Source: JBCDHN01 sp965224535
GTDB taxonomy: Bacteria; Verrucomicrobiota; Verrucomicrobiia; Verrucomicrobiales; DEV007
Direction of reading: 5' to 3'
Length of the DNA: 64,000 nt
Assembly: GCA_965224535.1 (NCBI GenBank)
Contig: CBDCZR010000047.1
Location: forward strand, 1-64,000
The notes below the pieces were generated by a model. The model worked only from the letters and a program-made list of their open reading frames with translations. It had not been told where the DNA came from and did not search any database. Positions 39,693 to 49,839 of this stretch are shown here, piece after piece; position 1 is the stretch's first letter; each line of letters begins with the position of its first letter. Both the position numbers and the translations under genes were made by a program.

Positions 39693-42600
39693 ATGATTTT
39701 GCACACAACCGAGCCAAGACCGGAGCAGTTGCTGGAGTTGCTCCCTGCCAGCGACTGGGAAGTGATTTACCACCCCAAAACTCTGGCCAAGGGCAAGCGT
39801 CTTTCCGAGCAATACCGCGTGCTCAACGTGGTTGCCGAGGAGGCCGAAATGGGCCGGGTACAAATCGGCGCTCAGGTCATCGGCACGCGCGTCTACCGGG
39901 TGGAGATCAACCTGGGATGGGATGAGTACGATGGCCAGGTCGTCGTTAGCGGCGAGTGCACGTGCCCCGCCGCGGTTTACTGCAAGCACGAGGTAGCCGT
40001 GTTGACCGCGCTGAACGCCCCGGCCACCCGATGCACCTTAAAGAGGGAGTGCACCAGGTTGTTGCAGGATGGCGACGGCGCCGATCTCGCGCTTTTTGAG
40101 CCCACGGCGCCCGAATCCTCGCCGGGATCGCCAAATCTTTCACCCCGACTCCAGGAATGGCTCGATCGCGTCCGGGGCGGATTCACCGAAACCGCCGCGG
40201 GCGGGGACAAAGCCGATCCGTTCGCCGTGGTGTCGCCAAATCGCCGCCTCGTCTACATCGTCACCGATGGCCCCAACGCCGCTTGCCGGCTGGGCTTGGA
40301 ATTAAAGGTCGCCACCACCAAAAAGCACGGTTTTTCCGAAACCAACATTTCCTCGCCCAACACCGACCAGTGGAAGTGGAGTCCGCCGGCTTACTTGAGC
40401 GAAGGCGACCGCAAACTGGTCCATCGCGGGCGCTTGCTCTGCGATAACTACGCCAGCAACGAATTCGCGGTGAAAGGCGAGGGAACCGCCGATTGGTTGC
40501 GCGAGATTATCGCCACCGGCCGTTGTTTCTGGAAAACGCCGGACTCCACCCCGCTGAAATGGGGAGGCTCGCGGCCCGGCACGCTCGGTTGGAAGCTCAA
40601 CGACTACGGCGTGCTCAAAGCAACCATCGCCACCGAGCCGCCATGCCGGGAAATCGCCCTGACCCAGCCACCGGTCTACCTGGACGCGGAGAGCGGCGAG
40701 GTGGGCGAAGTGGAGCTGAACGTGCCCAATGAAGTCAGCCAGGCTTGGCTCGAAGCCCCGCCCATCTCTGCGCGGGATGCCGAGTCCCTGGAGGGCACGA
40801 TGGAGCAGCTTCCGGAGGCCCAAGAGGCCAAATTGCCCATCCCGAAGCTGAAAATGCGAGTATTGCGATCCACCCCCAAGTTCGTGGCTCGCTTCGTCCG
40901 CCAAGACGTCTCCAACGCTGCCCATCACTGGTATCGCCAGTACCTGCAAAACTTCCGCGCGGTCGAAATTCTCGCGGAATACGAGGGGCATCGTTTCCCC
41001 TGTTCCAACACCATCACCACCGTCGAACGCGTCAAGGATGGTGAGGGCGTTCTCACCATTTACCGCGACATTTCCGCGGAAACCGCCGCCTGGCAAAAGT
41101 TCGTCGGAGCCGGGTTCGTGAGGCTGGGGACGACGATCGCCGAATACACGCTCAATCCTGAATTCGTCCACTTCTACGCGCCCAAATTGAACCTCTACGG
41201 GTACGATGAAGACTCCGCCTACGAGGAGTGGGTCGGTTTTTTCGCCGCGCACCTGCCGGAGCTGGAAAAAGCCGGCTGGACCCTCGAAATCGCCGATAAT
41301 TTTGGCGTCGACCTCCTCTGCCCGGACGACGACGACTGGTTCACCGACCTGGCCGAGGAATCCACCGGCATGGATTGGTTCAACCTGCGTTTCGGCGTCA
41401 CTGTCGACGATGAAGAAATCGACCTGTTGCCGGTTTTGCACACCCTGCTCGAAAACGGGTTCGATCCCCAGGTCCTCGATCAGGACCCGGAGCGCCGTTT
41501 CATCCTGGAAATGCCCGACGGCCGCCACCTGGACGTCCCCGCCGCCAAACTCAAGCTGCCCTTTACCTTTCTGCACGAGCTGTTCGGCGACATCATCGGG
41601 GAAGACGGCTCCCTGCGCATCCACAAGCTGCGTGCCGCCCAAATTTCTGCGCTCGATCCCAATGAAACCGCGCTGCGCAGCACCAGCAAGGCCTTGCGCG
41701 ATCTCGGCGCAAACCTGGCCAATTTTGCCGGGCTCAATCGCCTCAAGACCCCGCGCGGGGTCAAGGCGGAAATGCGCCCCTACCAGCGCGACGGCTTGGC
41801 CTGGCTCCAATTCCTGCGCAAAGCCGGCCTCGGCGGAATTTTGGCCGACGACATGGGCCTGGGCAAGACCCTCCAGACCCTCGCCCACCTGCAAACCGAA
41901 AAACTCCAGGGCCGGGCGGATCTCCCCAGCCTCGTCGTCGCTCCCACCAGCGTGGTGCACAATTGGGAGGCCGAAGCGCGCAAATTCGTGCCCAACATGA
42001 GCGTGCTCGTCCTCCACGGGCCGGAGCGCAAGGAACGCTTCGCCGAAATTCCGCAGCACAACCTCGTCGTCACCACCTACGCCCTCGTTCACCGCGACCG
42101 CGACCAACTCAGCGAGTTCGACTTCCACTACATCGTCCTGGACGAAGCCCAGCACATCAAAAACCCCAAGGCCAAGGCCGGCGAGGCCGTTCGCGGGTTC
42201 AACGCGCGCCAGCGTCTTTGCCTGACCGGCACGCCCATGGAAAACCACCTGGGCGAGCTGTGGAGCCTCTTTCACTTCCTCACCCCCGGTTTCTTAGGAT
42301 CCTGGGAAACCTTCCGCAAGGTCTTCCGCAACCCTATCGAAAAACACGGCGACCACTCCCGCCAAAAAGCCCTCGCCGGCCGCGTCGCCCCCCTCATGTT
42401 GCGACGCACCAAGGAGGCTGTGGCCAGCGATTTACCGCCCAAAACCGAGATCCCGCAAATCATCACCCTCTACGACGGCCAAAAGCAGCTCTACGAGACC
42501 GTCCGCGCCGCCATGGACAAAAAAGTGCGCGACGCTATCTCCAAAAAAGGCCTCGCGCGCAGCAGCATCATCGTTCTCGATGCCCTGCTCAAGCTGCGCC

Positions 42601-43172
42601 AGATTTGCTGCCACCCCGCCCTGCTCAAACAAGCCAGCGCCAAGCAAGCCAAGCTGAAAAGCGCCAAGCTCGACCGGCTGGTGGAGCTAATTCCCGAGTT
42701 AACCGGCGAAGGACGCCGCATCCTCCTTTTCAGCCAGTTTACCAGCATGCTCAGCCTCATCGAGGACGAGCTGGCCAAGCTCAAGCTCGGCTACCTCAAG
42801 CTCACCGGCAGCACGAAAAACCGCCAGCAACTCGTCGAAGAATTTCAAACCGGCGACGTCCCCGTTTTTCTCATCAGCCTCAAAGCCGGCGGCACCGGCC
42901 TCAACCTCACCGCCGCGGACACCGTCATCCACTACGATCCCTGGTGGAACCCCGCGGTCGAAAACCAGGCCACCGACCGCGCCCACCGCATCGGTCAGGA
43001 CAAAGCCGTCTTTGTGCACAAGCTCATCTGCGCCGGCAGCATCGAGGAACGCATCCAGGAGCTGCAAGCCAAGAAAGCCAGCCTCGCCGAAGGCATCCTC
43101 ACCGGTAAAGCCGAGAAGCTCAAGCTGACCGAAGCAGACCTGAACCACCTCCTGGCGCCGCTGCCGGAGTGA
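39693..43172 (+). CDS. SWIM zinc-finger SNF2-family helicase
   Basis: This 1159-residue protein belongs to the bacterial SNF2 family of DNA translocases. Near residue 90 a SWIM zinc finger is seen as CTCPAAVYCKHEVAVL. A long middle domain of unknown function follows. The C-terminal motor shows motif I in LADDMGLGKTLQTLAHL, motif II in IVLDEAQHIKN, motif III in CLTGTPMENHLGELWSL, motif IV in RILLFSQFTSML, motif V in LKAGGTGLNLTAAD, and motif VI in QATDRAHRIGQ. All key residues are intact. Such proteins probably remodel protein-DNA complexes or RNA polymerase. It is the last ordinary gene before the low-GC island that starts about 43.3 kb. Confidence 0.92.
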   Translation: MILHTTEPRPEQLLELLPASDWEVIYHPKTLAKGKRLSEQYRVLNVVAEEAEMGRVQIGAQVIGTRVYRVEINLGWDEYDGQVVVSGECTCPAAVYCKHEVAVLTALNAPATRCTLKRECTRLLQDGDGADLALFEPTAPESSPGSPNLSPRLQEWLDRVRGGFTETAAGGDKADPFAVVSPNRRLVYIVTDGPNAACRLGLELKVATTKKHGFSETNISSPNTDQWKWSPPAYLSEGDRKLVHRGRLLCDNYASNEFAVKGEGTADWLREIIATGRCFWKTPDSTPLKWGGSRPGTLGWKLNDYGVLKATIATEPPCREIALTQPPVYLDAESGEVGEVELNVPNEVSQAWLEAPPISARDAESLEGTMEQLPEAQEAKLPIPKLKMRVLRSTPKFVARFVRQDVSNAAHHWYRQYLQNFRAVEILAEYEGHRFPCSNTITTVERVKDGEGVLTIYRDISAETAAWQKFVGAGFVRLGTTIAEYTLNPEFVHFYAPKLNLYGYDEDSAYEEWVGFFAAHLPELEKAGWTLEIADNFGVDLLCPDDDDWFTDLAEESTGMDWFNLRFGVTVDDEEIDLLPVLHTLLENGFDPQVLDQDPERRFILEMPDGRHLDVPAAKLKLPFTFLHELFGDIIGEDGSLRIHKLRAAQISALDPNETALRSTSKALRDLGANLANFAGLNRLKTPRGVKAEMRPYQRDGLAWLQFLRKAGLGGILADDMGLGKTLQTLAHLQTEKLQGRADLPSLVVAPTSVVHNWEAEARKFVPNMSVLVLHGPERKERFAEIPQHNLVVTTYALVHRDRDQLSEFDFHYIVLDEAQHIKNPKAKAGEAVRGFNARQRLCLTGTPMENHLGELWSLFHFLTPGFLGSWETFRKVFRNPIEKHGDHSRQKALAGRVAPLMLRRTKEAVASDLPPKTEIPQIITLYDGQKQLYETVRAAMDKKVRDAISKKGLARSSIIVLDALLKLRQICCHPALLKQASAKQAKLKSAKLDRLVELIPELTGEGRRILLFSQFTSMLSLIEDELAKLKLGYLKLTGSTKNRQQLVEEFQTGDVPVFLISLKAGGTGLNLTAADTVIHYDPWWNPAVENQATDRAHRIGQDKAVFVHKLICAGSIEERIQELQAKKASLAEGILTGKAEKLKLTEADLNHLLAPLPE

Positions 43173-43317
43173 GGGGGCCGCGGCGGCTTCCAACCGCCCT
43201 CTGAACGCCAAAACCTCCGGCCCGCGTCTCTCAACAAGGCACATTTTGTCACACAAATAAGTCAGCCCTCCGCAAAAGGAATGGATGAGATCTTGAGCAC
43301 TCGCCGTTCCCAAAAAA

Positions 43318-43677
43318 TTGGTTGAAAGGTTTGAAGACTGGATCTATCAAATAAGTGTGAAAATCCTTTCTGAGCGGCCACGAGCCGCACGGAAAGAGAG
43401 AACTGCTAAAGGAGTTTCAAACTCGGCAGTTCCTCAGTTGTGGGCCGACAGCGATCACTTTCTGCCAAAGATTCAGATTCCGCAATCTCAATCCTATGAG
43501 ATGCAGAAAACTGAGCAATGCCACAAATGTGGCTTTAGACTGACTCATTTCGGTGAGAAACCAATCCACAGGGACCGGTGCGTACGTGTACGCCCGAACT
43601 CAACTTTGGAAAACGAAGTATACGGTGGTTACCAAAAAGCATTAGGAATATTCGCGCGGGGAGGTAGCCATGATTAA
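43318..43677 (+). CDS. Possible small hypothetical protein with cysteine-histidine cluster
   Basis: This 119-residue frame overlaps the next gene by eight bases. It contains CHKCGFRLTHFGEKPIHRDRC, a Cys-x2-Cys ... His-x3-Cys arrangement that could bind zinc. The start is not certain, and the first 40 residues look non-coding; the real protein may begin near MQKTEQCHKC at 43501. The region has lower GC than the flanks and belongs to a decayed mobile island. No function assigned. Confidence 0.4.
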   Translation: MVERFEDWIYQISVKILSERPRAARKERTAKGVSNSAVPQLWADSDHFLPKIQIPQSQSYEMQKTEQCHKCGFRLTHFGEKPIHRDRCVRVRPNSTLENEVYGGYQKALGIFARGGSHD

Positions 43678-44047
43678 AGCAGAAGTCTATGAAGCCACGG
43701 CTTCCGCTCTAGAGGTAGCCTCATTCAGTGAATTCAAAGAGCGGATGCTCAAACGCGATTTGATCCTAAGCGTTCGCGAGGGTACTCCATGTGTGCTAGA
43801 CAGAGCTACGGATAATCTCTATCCGCTCATTGAGTTGAAATTACTAGATGAGCTTACCGAGTTCATCTTCGATGGATTTGACATGTCAAAGATGTCAGCA
43901 ATGAGCGCTGACGATCCACCTGAGATTGATCCCCAAGTGACTGAAGGGCTCGACTTAATCTTAAGTGAATGGTTTTCTCTCTCGAGCTTCAAGCATCCCC
44001 TGCCATGGCGGGCCACCCACACCAGTGGCAGATTCGCTCATGCTTGA
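43670..44047 (+). CDS. Hypothetical protein of the mobile island, perhaps frameshifted at the end
   Basis: This 125-residue protein has a strong ribosome binding site (GGGGAGGT, about 8 bases before the ATG at 43670). It is acidic with predicted helices (SALEVASFSEFKERMLKRD, LLDELTEFIFDGF). The final part, WRATHTSGRFAHA, reads poorly. Another frame from about 44050 to 44187 continues with a plausible helical sequence (VADILSALHLAAERIPPDKP, FSYLMGIIRNWK), like the C-terminal helices of plasmid replication proteins. A frameshift or a deletion near 44045 is therefore possible. Function unknown. Confidence 0.5.
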   Translation: MIKAEVYEATASALEVASFSEFKERMLKRDLILSVREGTPCVLDRATDNLYPLIELKLLDELTEFIFDGFDMSKMSAMSADDPPEIDPQVTEGLDLILSEWFSLSSFKHPLPWRATHTSGRFAHA

Positions 44048-44176
44048 TGAGCTTGAGCGTGGCTGACATTTTGAGCGCTCTTCATCTAGCGGCAGAGAGA
44101 ATTCCCCCAGACAAACCAGCTCAACGATTCAGCTATTTGATGGGCATCATCCGGAACTGGAAAATCTGCAGAAAAT

Positions 44177-44599
44177 ATGAGGTATAATAGACAGGGCACA
44201 ACCGCGAGAAGGAAAACCAGTGAAACATCGCTTGTTGTCGGAATCGACGTAACTCGTGAGCGCTTGATCTCCGACCGCTTCAGACTCCATGCTATCTCAT
44301 TCTGTGCTTACCTGGGTGCGAAATCCACTGCTGAAGTTCTAAGCTACGACAGTAATCCTCCTAAGTTTGGTCAGTTGCTAATGGATATACTAAAACACTG
44401 TCGAGCAAAAGCGCTATTCGATCGGTATCCCCGGAAGGTGGTCCTTGTGGGGCATGATACAGCGATCGTTCTGTCCGTTTTGAAAGACTCCAGGCGCCTC
44501 ATGGATCAGCTGAAGGAAAATCGTGGAAGCCTAGTGACCTATGGAAAACCTCTAAAAGAAAAAGGCGATAGGGGATTTGTGGTGGGTTTGCTAGTGTAG
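44177..44599 (+). pseudogene. Possible fragment of a plasmid-type DNA polymerase/exonuclease
   Basis: The 140-residue frame has an RNase H-like pattern: SLVVGIDVTRERLISDRFRLHAISF at the start, where a first acidic residue would lie, and KVVLVGHDTAIVLSVLKD, similar to the LVAHF-type motif of plasmid-borne 3'-5' exonuclease/polymerase proteins I know from mobilome genes. The canonical D-x-E is not intact, and the protein ends soon after, where it overlaps the 3' end of the opposing relaxase frame. It appears to be the 5' remainder of a longer gene cut by a deletion. The assignment is weak. Confidence 0.35.
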
Positions 44600-45701
44600 C
44601 GGACCCATGCCATGGTGAGGCGTGGAAATCAAAGACTTTTACGCCAATTCCCTGAACATTCGCCCACCTTGGGAGGTTGTTGAAATCGCCATTCTCGAGC
44701 AAAATCAGACCGTAGAGGTACGCGTCGCGTGCAGCGACAAGGTCGCCTGGAGCGATCCGGAAACCGGAGAGCGCGCCACCATTCACGGGTGGCGAGAACG
44801 GCGCTGGCGCCACCTCGAGCCTTTCAAGATCGTCTCGGGTGAATCCATGCTTTCTTCCAAGCCCGGCCCAATGTCTAGAGAGTTGCTCGCGTGGAGCGTG
44901 CGCTTTGTTAGAGCGCGAAAAGACAGCCATCTTGGCACTCGCTACCGCGCCAGATAACCCACGCTTTTGGAGGTGGTCTTCAACTTCCCGCCTTCGGGTC
45001 GAAAACTCTTTTTCGAGGTCCCGGCTTCCGCCCTTCAATCGAAAGGAGAATTTCGCATCGGGGTCTCGTTCCAGTTTGAGGTCAAGCCTCCGGATGAGCT
45101 GATAGGCAAGCTCCGCGCGGTAGAGGGCTCCGGCCGCCATCTTGTGTTTGTAAATGGGGCTCATATAGAGAGTCCCGGTTGTTCCGTCCTGCCGAATTCC
45201 AACATTCATGAGAATACAGTGGGTGTGAAGCTGGGGTTCCTGTGCTCTGCTTGTGCCGTGTTCAAACGTGGCAAATGCAAGTATAGCTTTTGCTAGGATT
45301 GCACCCTTTTTCCCGGTCCGAGAAAATCCTGCTTCCTGCTCCAGAAAGCGAAGCGCCTTTTCGACTGCTTCATGGTGAGCTGCTCGTATCTCCTGCCCGA
45401 TTTCATGGCCTGCCTGGCTCCACGCAGTGCTCACGCTTTTGGGAGCGCTAAATGTCAGATCCCAGCCTGGCACTCTAGATTTGGTCCCGGCATTTTGCAC
45501 CAGTTTTTCCCCATTCAGAAAGCCAGTGAAAAGCTCTCTGAATTGCTCATTGTCGATTCGCCCTAACAATCCCAGAAACTCGGCACCTTCGCCAAGCCAC
45601 TCACCTGGCGGTTCGCCTCCTTCAAGGTAATAATCCTCGCTGGCAAGATCTGCGTAATACTCCTGCTGGCCTGCGCCAAGCGGTGATGAGATGGACAACA
45701 T
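44499..45701 (-). pseudogene. MobF-family relaxase (TrwC/TraI type), truncated before the helicase
   Basis: The N-terminal relaxase domain is well preserved: YYADLASEDYYLEGGEPPGEW holds the catalytic tyrosines, DLTFSAPKSVSTAWSQA is the next family block, and QLHTHCILMNVG carries the histidine triad that binds metal. Family members continue for 500 or more residues into a helicase; here homology fades after about residue 320 and the last 50 residues read as unrelated sequence. The gene would nick and covalently bind a plasmid origin of transfer. It lies 38 bases after a ribbon-helix-helix gene on the same strand, the usual accessory. The missing motor should abolish conjugation. Confidence 0.8.
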
Positions 45702-45739
45702 CTGCGGTTACTTCTACTTCTACTACCAAGAACCGCGGT

Positions 45740-46051
45740 CTATCGTGGCAACTCCCGTTGAACCCATGCAGCCGGCCCCTCCTCGGCTTCGGTCCTCGTA
45801 TTGGGATCGGCGCGAAACATGAGCCTAGCAATGAGTTCAATTCCTTTGGAAACCTGAGCGCGAAGTGCTTGGACTTCAGCTTGTAAAACCTCTGCATCGA
45901 CTGGGGCTTTGGCCACTTCCCCGTTCATGCCCTGGAGCAACATTTCACGTGCGTAGGCTCCTGGGCTTTGGCCGCGAGCTGCTGCCATTTTCTCCACAAT
46001 GGCGTAAGTCTCGCCATCGAGTCGAAAATGTATGATAGGACTTTTGGCCAT
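45740..46051 (-). CDS. Ribbon-helix-helix mobilisation accessory protein
   Basis: This 103-residue protein begins PIIHFRLDGETYAIVEKMAAARG, a beta strand and two helices as in MobC-like or CopG-type ribbon-helix-helix DNA-binding proteins. SPGAYAREMLLQGM completes the fold. The C-terminal half is a predicted coiled coil (VDAEVLQAEVQALRAQVSKG). Placed directly upstream of a MobF relaxase, it is probably the relaxosome accessory factor that binds the transfer origin and represses its own promoter. The gene looks intact. Confidence 0.75.
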   Translation of the reverse strand: MAKSPIIHFRLDGETYAIVEKMAAARGQSPGAYAREMLLQGMNGEVAKAPVDAEVLQAEVQALRAQVSKGIELIARLMFRADPNTRTEAEEGPAAWVQRELPR

Positions 46052-46079
46052 AGTGCGATAAACGGCGTTTCTGTCTACA

Positions 46080-46136
46080 ATTGGTATACGGCGATTGAAA
46101 AGTTAGGTCAATAGGTTACCAATGGAATGTATACAT
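46080..46136. promoter_or_regulatory. Candidate transfer origin or operator upstream of mobilisation genes
   Basis: ATTGGTA (46080-46086) and TACCAAT (46117-46123) form an inverted repeat with 30 bases between, and the perfect palindrome TGTATACA follows at 46129-46136. The site lies 28 bases upstream of the ribbon-helix-helix gene, where MobF systems keep oriT and the accessory-protein operator. No nic site could be identified. Confidence 0.35.
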
Positions 46137-46329
46137 TCGGGCTCCTTGATTTTCAGCGAGTTACCGCCATGTGTGGACGCCCTGGCGCTTCAGGTGTGAA
46201 CATATATTTGATTTTGTAATGTGGTAAGAGTCTGAATTTCCGAAATCGGAAAAAATTCCGCCGGTTGACAGTTCCAGGTTTGATCAGCAAGGCTTTACAG
46301 AATTACTCGATCTGACTAACCTAGGTCAT

Positions 46330-46569
46330 GTGAAAGAGTATTGGATAGGCCTTTCAGATGAAGTGAAGGAAATGAGCTATGGGAAGCTTCAGGATGTGAC
46401 TTCGATCCGGGCTGCTCACATTGTCATGCACAACCTTGAACAAGGGGGCAAAACTACCCTAGCAAAATTGCTCAAAGATTTGGGCGCAACACGGGTAGAA
46501 ATCGAGCACCAACTAGCAGGCCTCGGTAAACTGGCAGAAAAAGGATTCATCCACGTAGAACGAATTTAG
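46330..46569 (+). CDS. Small hypothetical protein, winged-helix-like
   Basis: This 79-residue frame reads as a plausible protein: MKEYWIGLSDEVKEMSYGKL, then ITL-type helices (AAHIVMHNLEQGGKTTLAKLLK) and a final EHQLAGLGKLAEKGFIHVE, resembling a small winged-helix fold. No ribosome binding site is obvious. The neighbourhood is the mobile island. Function unknown. The 400 bases that follow (46570-46970) show no gene. Confidence 0.4.
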   Translation: MKEYWIGLSDEVKEMSYGKLQDVTSIRAAHIVMHNLEQGGKTTLAKLLKDLGATRVEIEHQLAGLGKLAEKGFIHVERI

Positions 46570-46970
46570 TTTTGAGAAAATGCGCGGCGGCATGGACCGC
46601 GCAACGATGGCGAGGCCCCCTGCTCTGGCGCGTCGCTAGCTCTGTGACGTTCACGAGGGGACCAGGGGAATTTTGGGGGTGAAAAACCAATACCCTTCTA
46701 TAAGGCGGCAGCTTCCAACCTCGGGCCAAATTTCGATACGGGTAATCCGGAACGAAATTCGGTCATAATCGGGACGAAATCCGGACGACTTGAACTCTGA
46801 TCACTTTCCTTTCTGAACTGTGTCAGCTAATCTGCATGGATTCCGCTGAGCCGTTACCCCAAAGGTTCCAATAGGCTTCCCCGCTCGGCTGTCTTTCGAG
46901 CTAGCTTTTGAAGTGGTATTGGTTGATGGGATTTTGCACCGTTTCAGCACGATTTCTCAGACCCAGCCTC

Positions 46971-47231
46971 TCACCGCTCCAACTCCAATTCCTGATTTTG
47001 CCTCTGTTCTTGCCTTGGAAAAAGCTCATTTGCCCAGGCTTCAATCGCCCTTCCCCAAGCTGGTTCCAGCTCGCTTTTCAAATCATAGACCATTCCGTTT
47101 TCATAATTGCCTCCGATCGTCTTCAGAACTTCCATGCACTGATTTTCGTCAAGGTCCGGCCGCTTTGCCAAGACTTCACGGGCAAATATCCGCATTGTTA
47201 TAAAATCGTCTTTTTTTGTTTCTTCGTTCAT
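46971..47231 (-). CDS. Small acidic hypothetical protein
   Basis: The 86-residue frame has a natural composition for a small soluble helical protein (MNEETKKDDFITMRIFAREVL, LDENQCMEVLKTIGGNYENG, WGRAIEAWANELFPRQEQ). No family is recognised. No strong ribosome binding site precedes it. It is in the low-GC island. The 485 bases between it and the next frame (47232-47716) show nothing I can support. Confidence 0.4.
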   Translation of the reverse strand: MNEETKKDDFITMRIFAREVLAKRPDLDENQCMEVLKTIGGNYENGMVYDLKSELEPAWGRAIEAWANELFPRQEQRQNQELELER

Positions 47232-47716
47232 AGCAATCCGGTAAGAGCCGGCTTTTCCACGTTTGGCGAAAAAAGAAAAAAATGTGGCTGGCTCACTACA
47301 AGGGAACTCTCATCCGTGGCTCTGGCTTTCGCCTCGGCCCTCATTGCGATTAGCTATCCACGATGATTTCAAATCCGTTTACTGGCGAGCTAGAGCACAA
47401 AGTAGGCCATTCAGCTTTGGTAAGACCACCTCTATCAACCGGTTGCTTCCAACTCGGCCAAAGGTGTGCTCTTACCGGTCAATTCAAAGCAGGTGCCGCA
47501 AATTAGCTTGGAAGCCAGGTCTTGCCCAGGCGTTTTGACCGCATCGAGGCATGAATACTTGATTTTAGATTGTTTGAAACGTGGCAGATGGAAGCGCAGC
47601 TGGCCGGTACTTTCTTCACGTTGTTTTCAACTCATACAGACAATTTTTGCAACACTTTCCACAATCTTTGCAGGTCCGTCTGAGTCGCGAGTCTGGCAGG
47701 ATGTGGTTACACAGGA

Positions 47717-48526
47717 ATGGGTTTCAAGCCCGAACCACCTCTTCTCATGGCAAGTACTATCGGATCACGCCTCCCAGGCCGGCTGGGTCAGGACGCTCTG
47801 CGGGATGTCGGGGCAAGCGCGGTAAAACTCTGGCGGCAATCTGGAATCTCCAGCGATCAATCGGCCGCTCTGGAGAAAACTCAATACCGCATCGCTCCTC
47901 TTGGAGGAAACAAACTCGGCGCCGCTCGCGGCGACACCATCTGGATCGACCCGGCTTCTCCGGCCAAGGTCGATCTTCTCACCCTTCTCCTGCATGAACA
48001 GGGCCACATTTTAGGCTTGCCCGATGATCCGGCCGCGGATGCCGGAGATGTCATGAACCCACGGCTGGGGCCCAGCGACCGCCGTTTTCCCCGGTTTGGG
48101 CAAGCGGTTGGGGCCGTTCCGGGTGCGATGCAGGGAATTGCCTTTGCTGAATATGACCATGAATGGGAATTGTCACCAGAAGACCTGTCAACGGACACGG
48201 AATTTGGTTATGCCGTCGCGATTAGCGGAAACACAGCCGTAATTGGGGCTCCTCATTCCGGCAGGGCCTCTATTTTTGAACTTCATGACCAAGAATGGAC
48301 CAAAACAGCAGACCTTCGAGGAGCCGGTGGTAGCGGATCGAGGTTTGGATGCGCGGTCGCTTCCGCCTGGAAATCTTCCGGGTCGACCTTCAGCAAAACA
48401 TCGTCCTTCGCAAAAAACGAGCCGTCGATTTTCGGCATTTTCATCTTCCATTTTCGACAATTTTTGCGGTATCGTGCACAACTATTGCGGAGACGCAGAG
48501 TGGCGAATTTGGCAGTCTGTGACTGA
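47717..48526 (+). pseudogene. Fragment of a large surface protein (metalloprotease-like motif, FG-GAP repeat)
   Basis: From about 47775 to 48345 the frame matches a pattern common in giant secreted proteins of PVC bacteria: a helix ALRDVGASAVKLWRQSGISS, a strand pair, DTIWIDPASPAKVDLLTLLL, then HEQGHILGLPDDP with a zinc-type HExxH, and PRLGPSDRRFP. An FG-GAP unit follows (EFGYAVAISGNTAVIGAPHSG). Before and after this the sequence is unrelated, with no start signal and a basic nonsense tail. It is therefore a broken piece of a much longer gene. A second, shorter degenerate copy of the segment around 47775-47840 lies at about 48560-48625. Confidence 0.65.
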
Positions 48527-48639
48527 ATAGCAAGCCCGCTTTGCACGATAAGTACACTAAGATCACGCCCGTTGGGATGTTGCGGTAAGCGCGGTAAATC
48601 TTCGGCGGCAGATTGGATAACTCCTAACCTCTCATAAAA

Positions 48640-49839
48640 ATGAACTGCATTCTCTTTCGTTTTCTACCTTACCCAACAAGTGGCGCCATTATTCTAACAA
48701 TCTTCCTCATTGGCTCCGCCATCCGCAGCACAGCATCCGATTTCACCCTTGAAGATGGGCTCTTGAAGGCTGAGGTGACCCTCGCCGGCGGCAAGCTTGA
48801 ATTGTTTCGCAACGGCGTCCCCTACCTGAACATGGTGGGAATGGACATCCTTCGATTGCCGCATACCCGCAGTTATTATGAGGTTCAAGGCGGCAATTTC
48901 CAAGGGGTTACCAATGGAACCGATACCGTCCACATAGAAGGTGGGCAGATTCATAAAAAGGTCACGATCTATCCAAATGGCCATACCAGTCATTTCAGAA
49001 TTGAAGGATGGGTGAAAAATGATGTTCCGATCTCAATGCGCCCGATGCTCCGGTTCCACATCGATCCAGATGAAGACCGGAATCATTCAAATCCCTTGGA
49101 CACCGTTTATCGCATTGGAAACGGCGGATGGAAATATGCCGTGCCCAACAACCGAGCCAAGGACAAGATCCGAATGAGTCGGACGGTCTGGAAGCGCGGA
49201 GCGATCAGTTTATCGTTCTCTAAGTGTTTTGAGATTGCGAATCTAAACACGCGCCGCGGGATCCGTTTCACTTTCGATCCCATGCGGTTCGATCGGCTCT
49301 GTCTGGACTATGATCCCGATGCGGAGATTTTCCTGCCTGCCTTTTTTGGCAAGGTGCCTCCACCCCACCCAGTCGCGGAGAGCCCGCACTACGAGTTTGA
49401 CGTCGCCCTCTTGGAAGACCTGGAGTGTCACCCCGGGGCTCAGGGTCTCGCACGGGATGGCGAAGCCGCGCTTCATCTTGAAGAAACGGCATTTTGGTTT
49501 GGCGGAGCTTTTTATCATGGCATGGGGGAATCCGGCCGGTGGGCGCTGATTCGAGACCGTAGAGCGGGTGACGGCTTTGCTGCAAAGTCCGTTAATGGCG
49601 GCCATATCTTTACCTGGCCACCGGAGCGAGAGTACAGGGATGGGATAAGAGCGATCAATCCTCCTGAAATTGAAGCGTTTGAAGAGAATACTGATTACCA
49701 GGCAACGATCTACTACCGGGGCCGCTTTTTCGGCGACAGAGATGCCTCCGCACTCACCATCAATGCATTTGACAATTATTCATACCACTTATTAATCCGA
49801 AAATTAAATAGCCGACACCTAATGATGTGGTATTGTTAG
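48640..49839 (+). CDS. Secreted hypothetical protein, 3' end probably replaced by an IS end
   Basis: This 399-residue protein has a hydrophobic leader (SGAIILTIFLIGSAIRSTA). The mature part is beta-rich (LLKAEVTLAGGKLELFRNGV, GGQIHKKVTIYPNGHTSHFRI) and may be a galactose-mutarotase-like or DUF-type sugar-binding fold; no catalytic residue is clear. From about residue 380 the sequence HLLIRKLNSRHLMMWYC looks foreign, and an IS630-type transposase start lies just behind, so the natural C-terminus was probably lost when the IS inserted. Its GC is lower than that of the core genes. Confidence 0.6.
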   Translation: MNCILFRFLPYPTSGAIILTIFLIGSAIRSTASDFTLEDGLLKAEVTLAGGKLELFRNGVPYLNMVGMDILRLPHTRSYYEVQGGNFQGVTNGTDTVHIEGGQIHKKVTIYPNGHTSHFRIEGWVKNDVPISMRPMLRFHIDPDEDRNHSNPLDTVYRIGNGGWKYAVPNNRAKDKIRMSRTVWKRGAISLSFSKCFEIANLNTRRGIRFTFDPMRFDRLCLDYDPDAEIFLPAFFGKVPPPHPVAESPHYEFDVALLEDLECHPGAQGLARDGEAALHLEETAFWFGGAFYHGMGESGRWALIRDRRAGDGFAAKSVNGGHIFTWPPEREYRDGIRAINPPEIEAFEENTDYQATIYYRGRFFGDRDASALTINAFDNYSYHLLIRKLNSRHLMMWYC

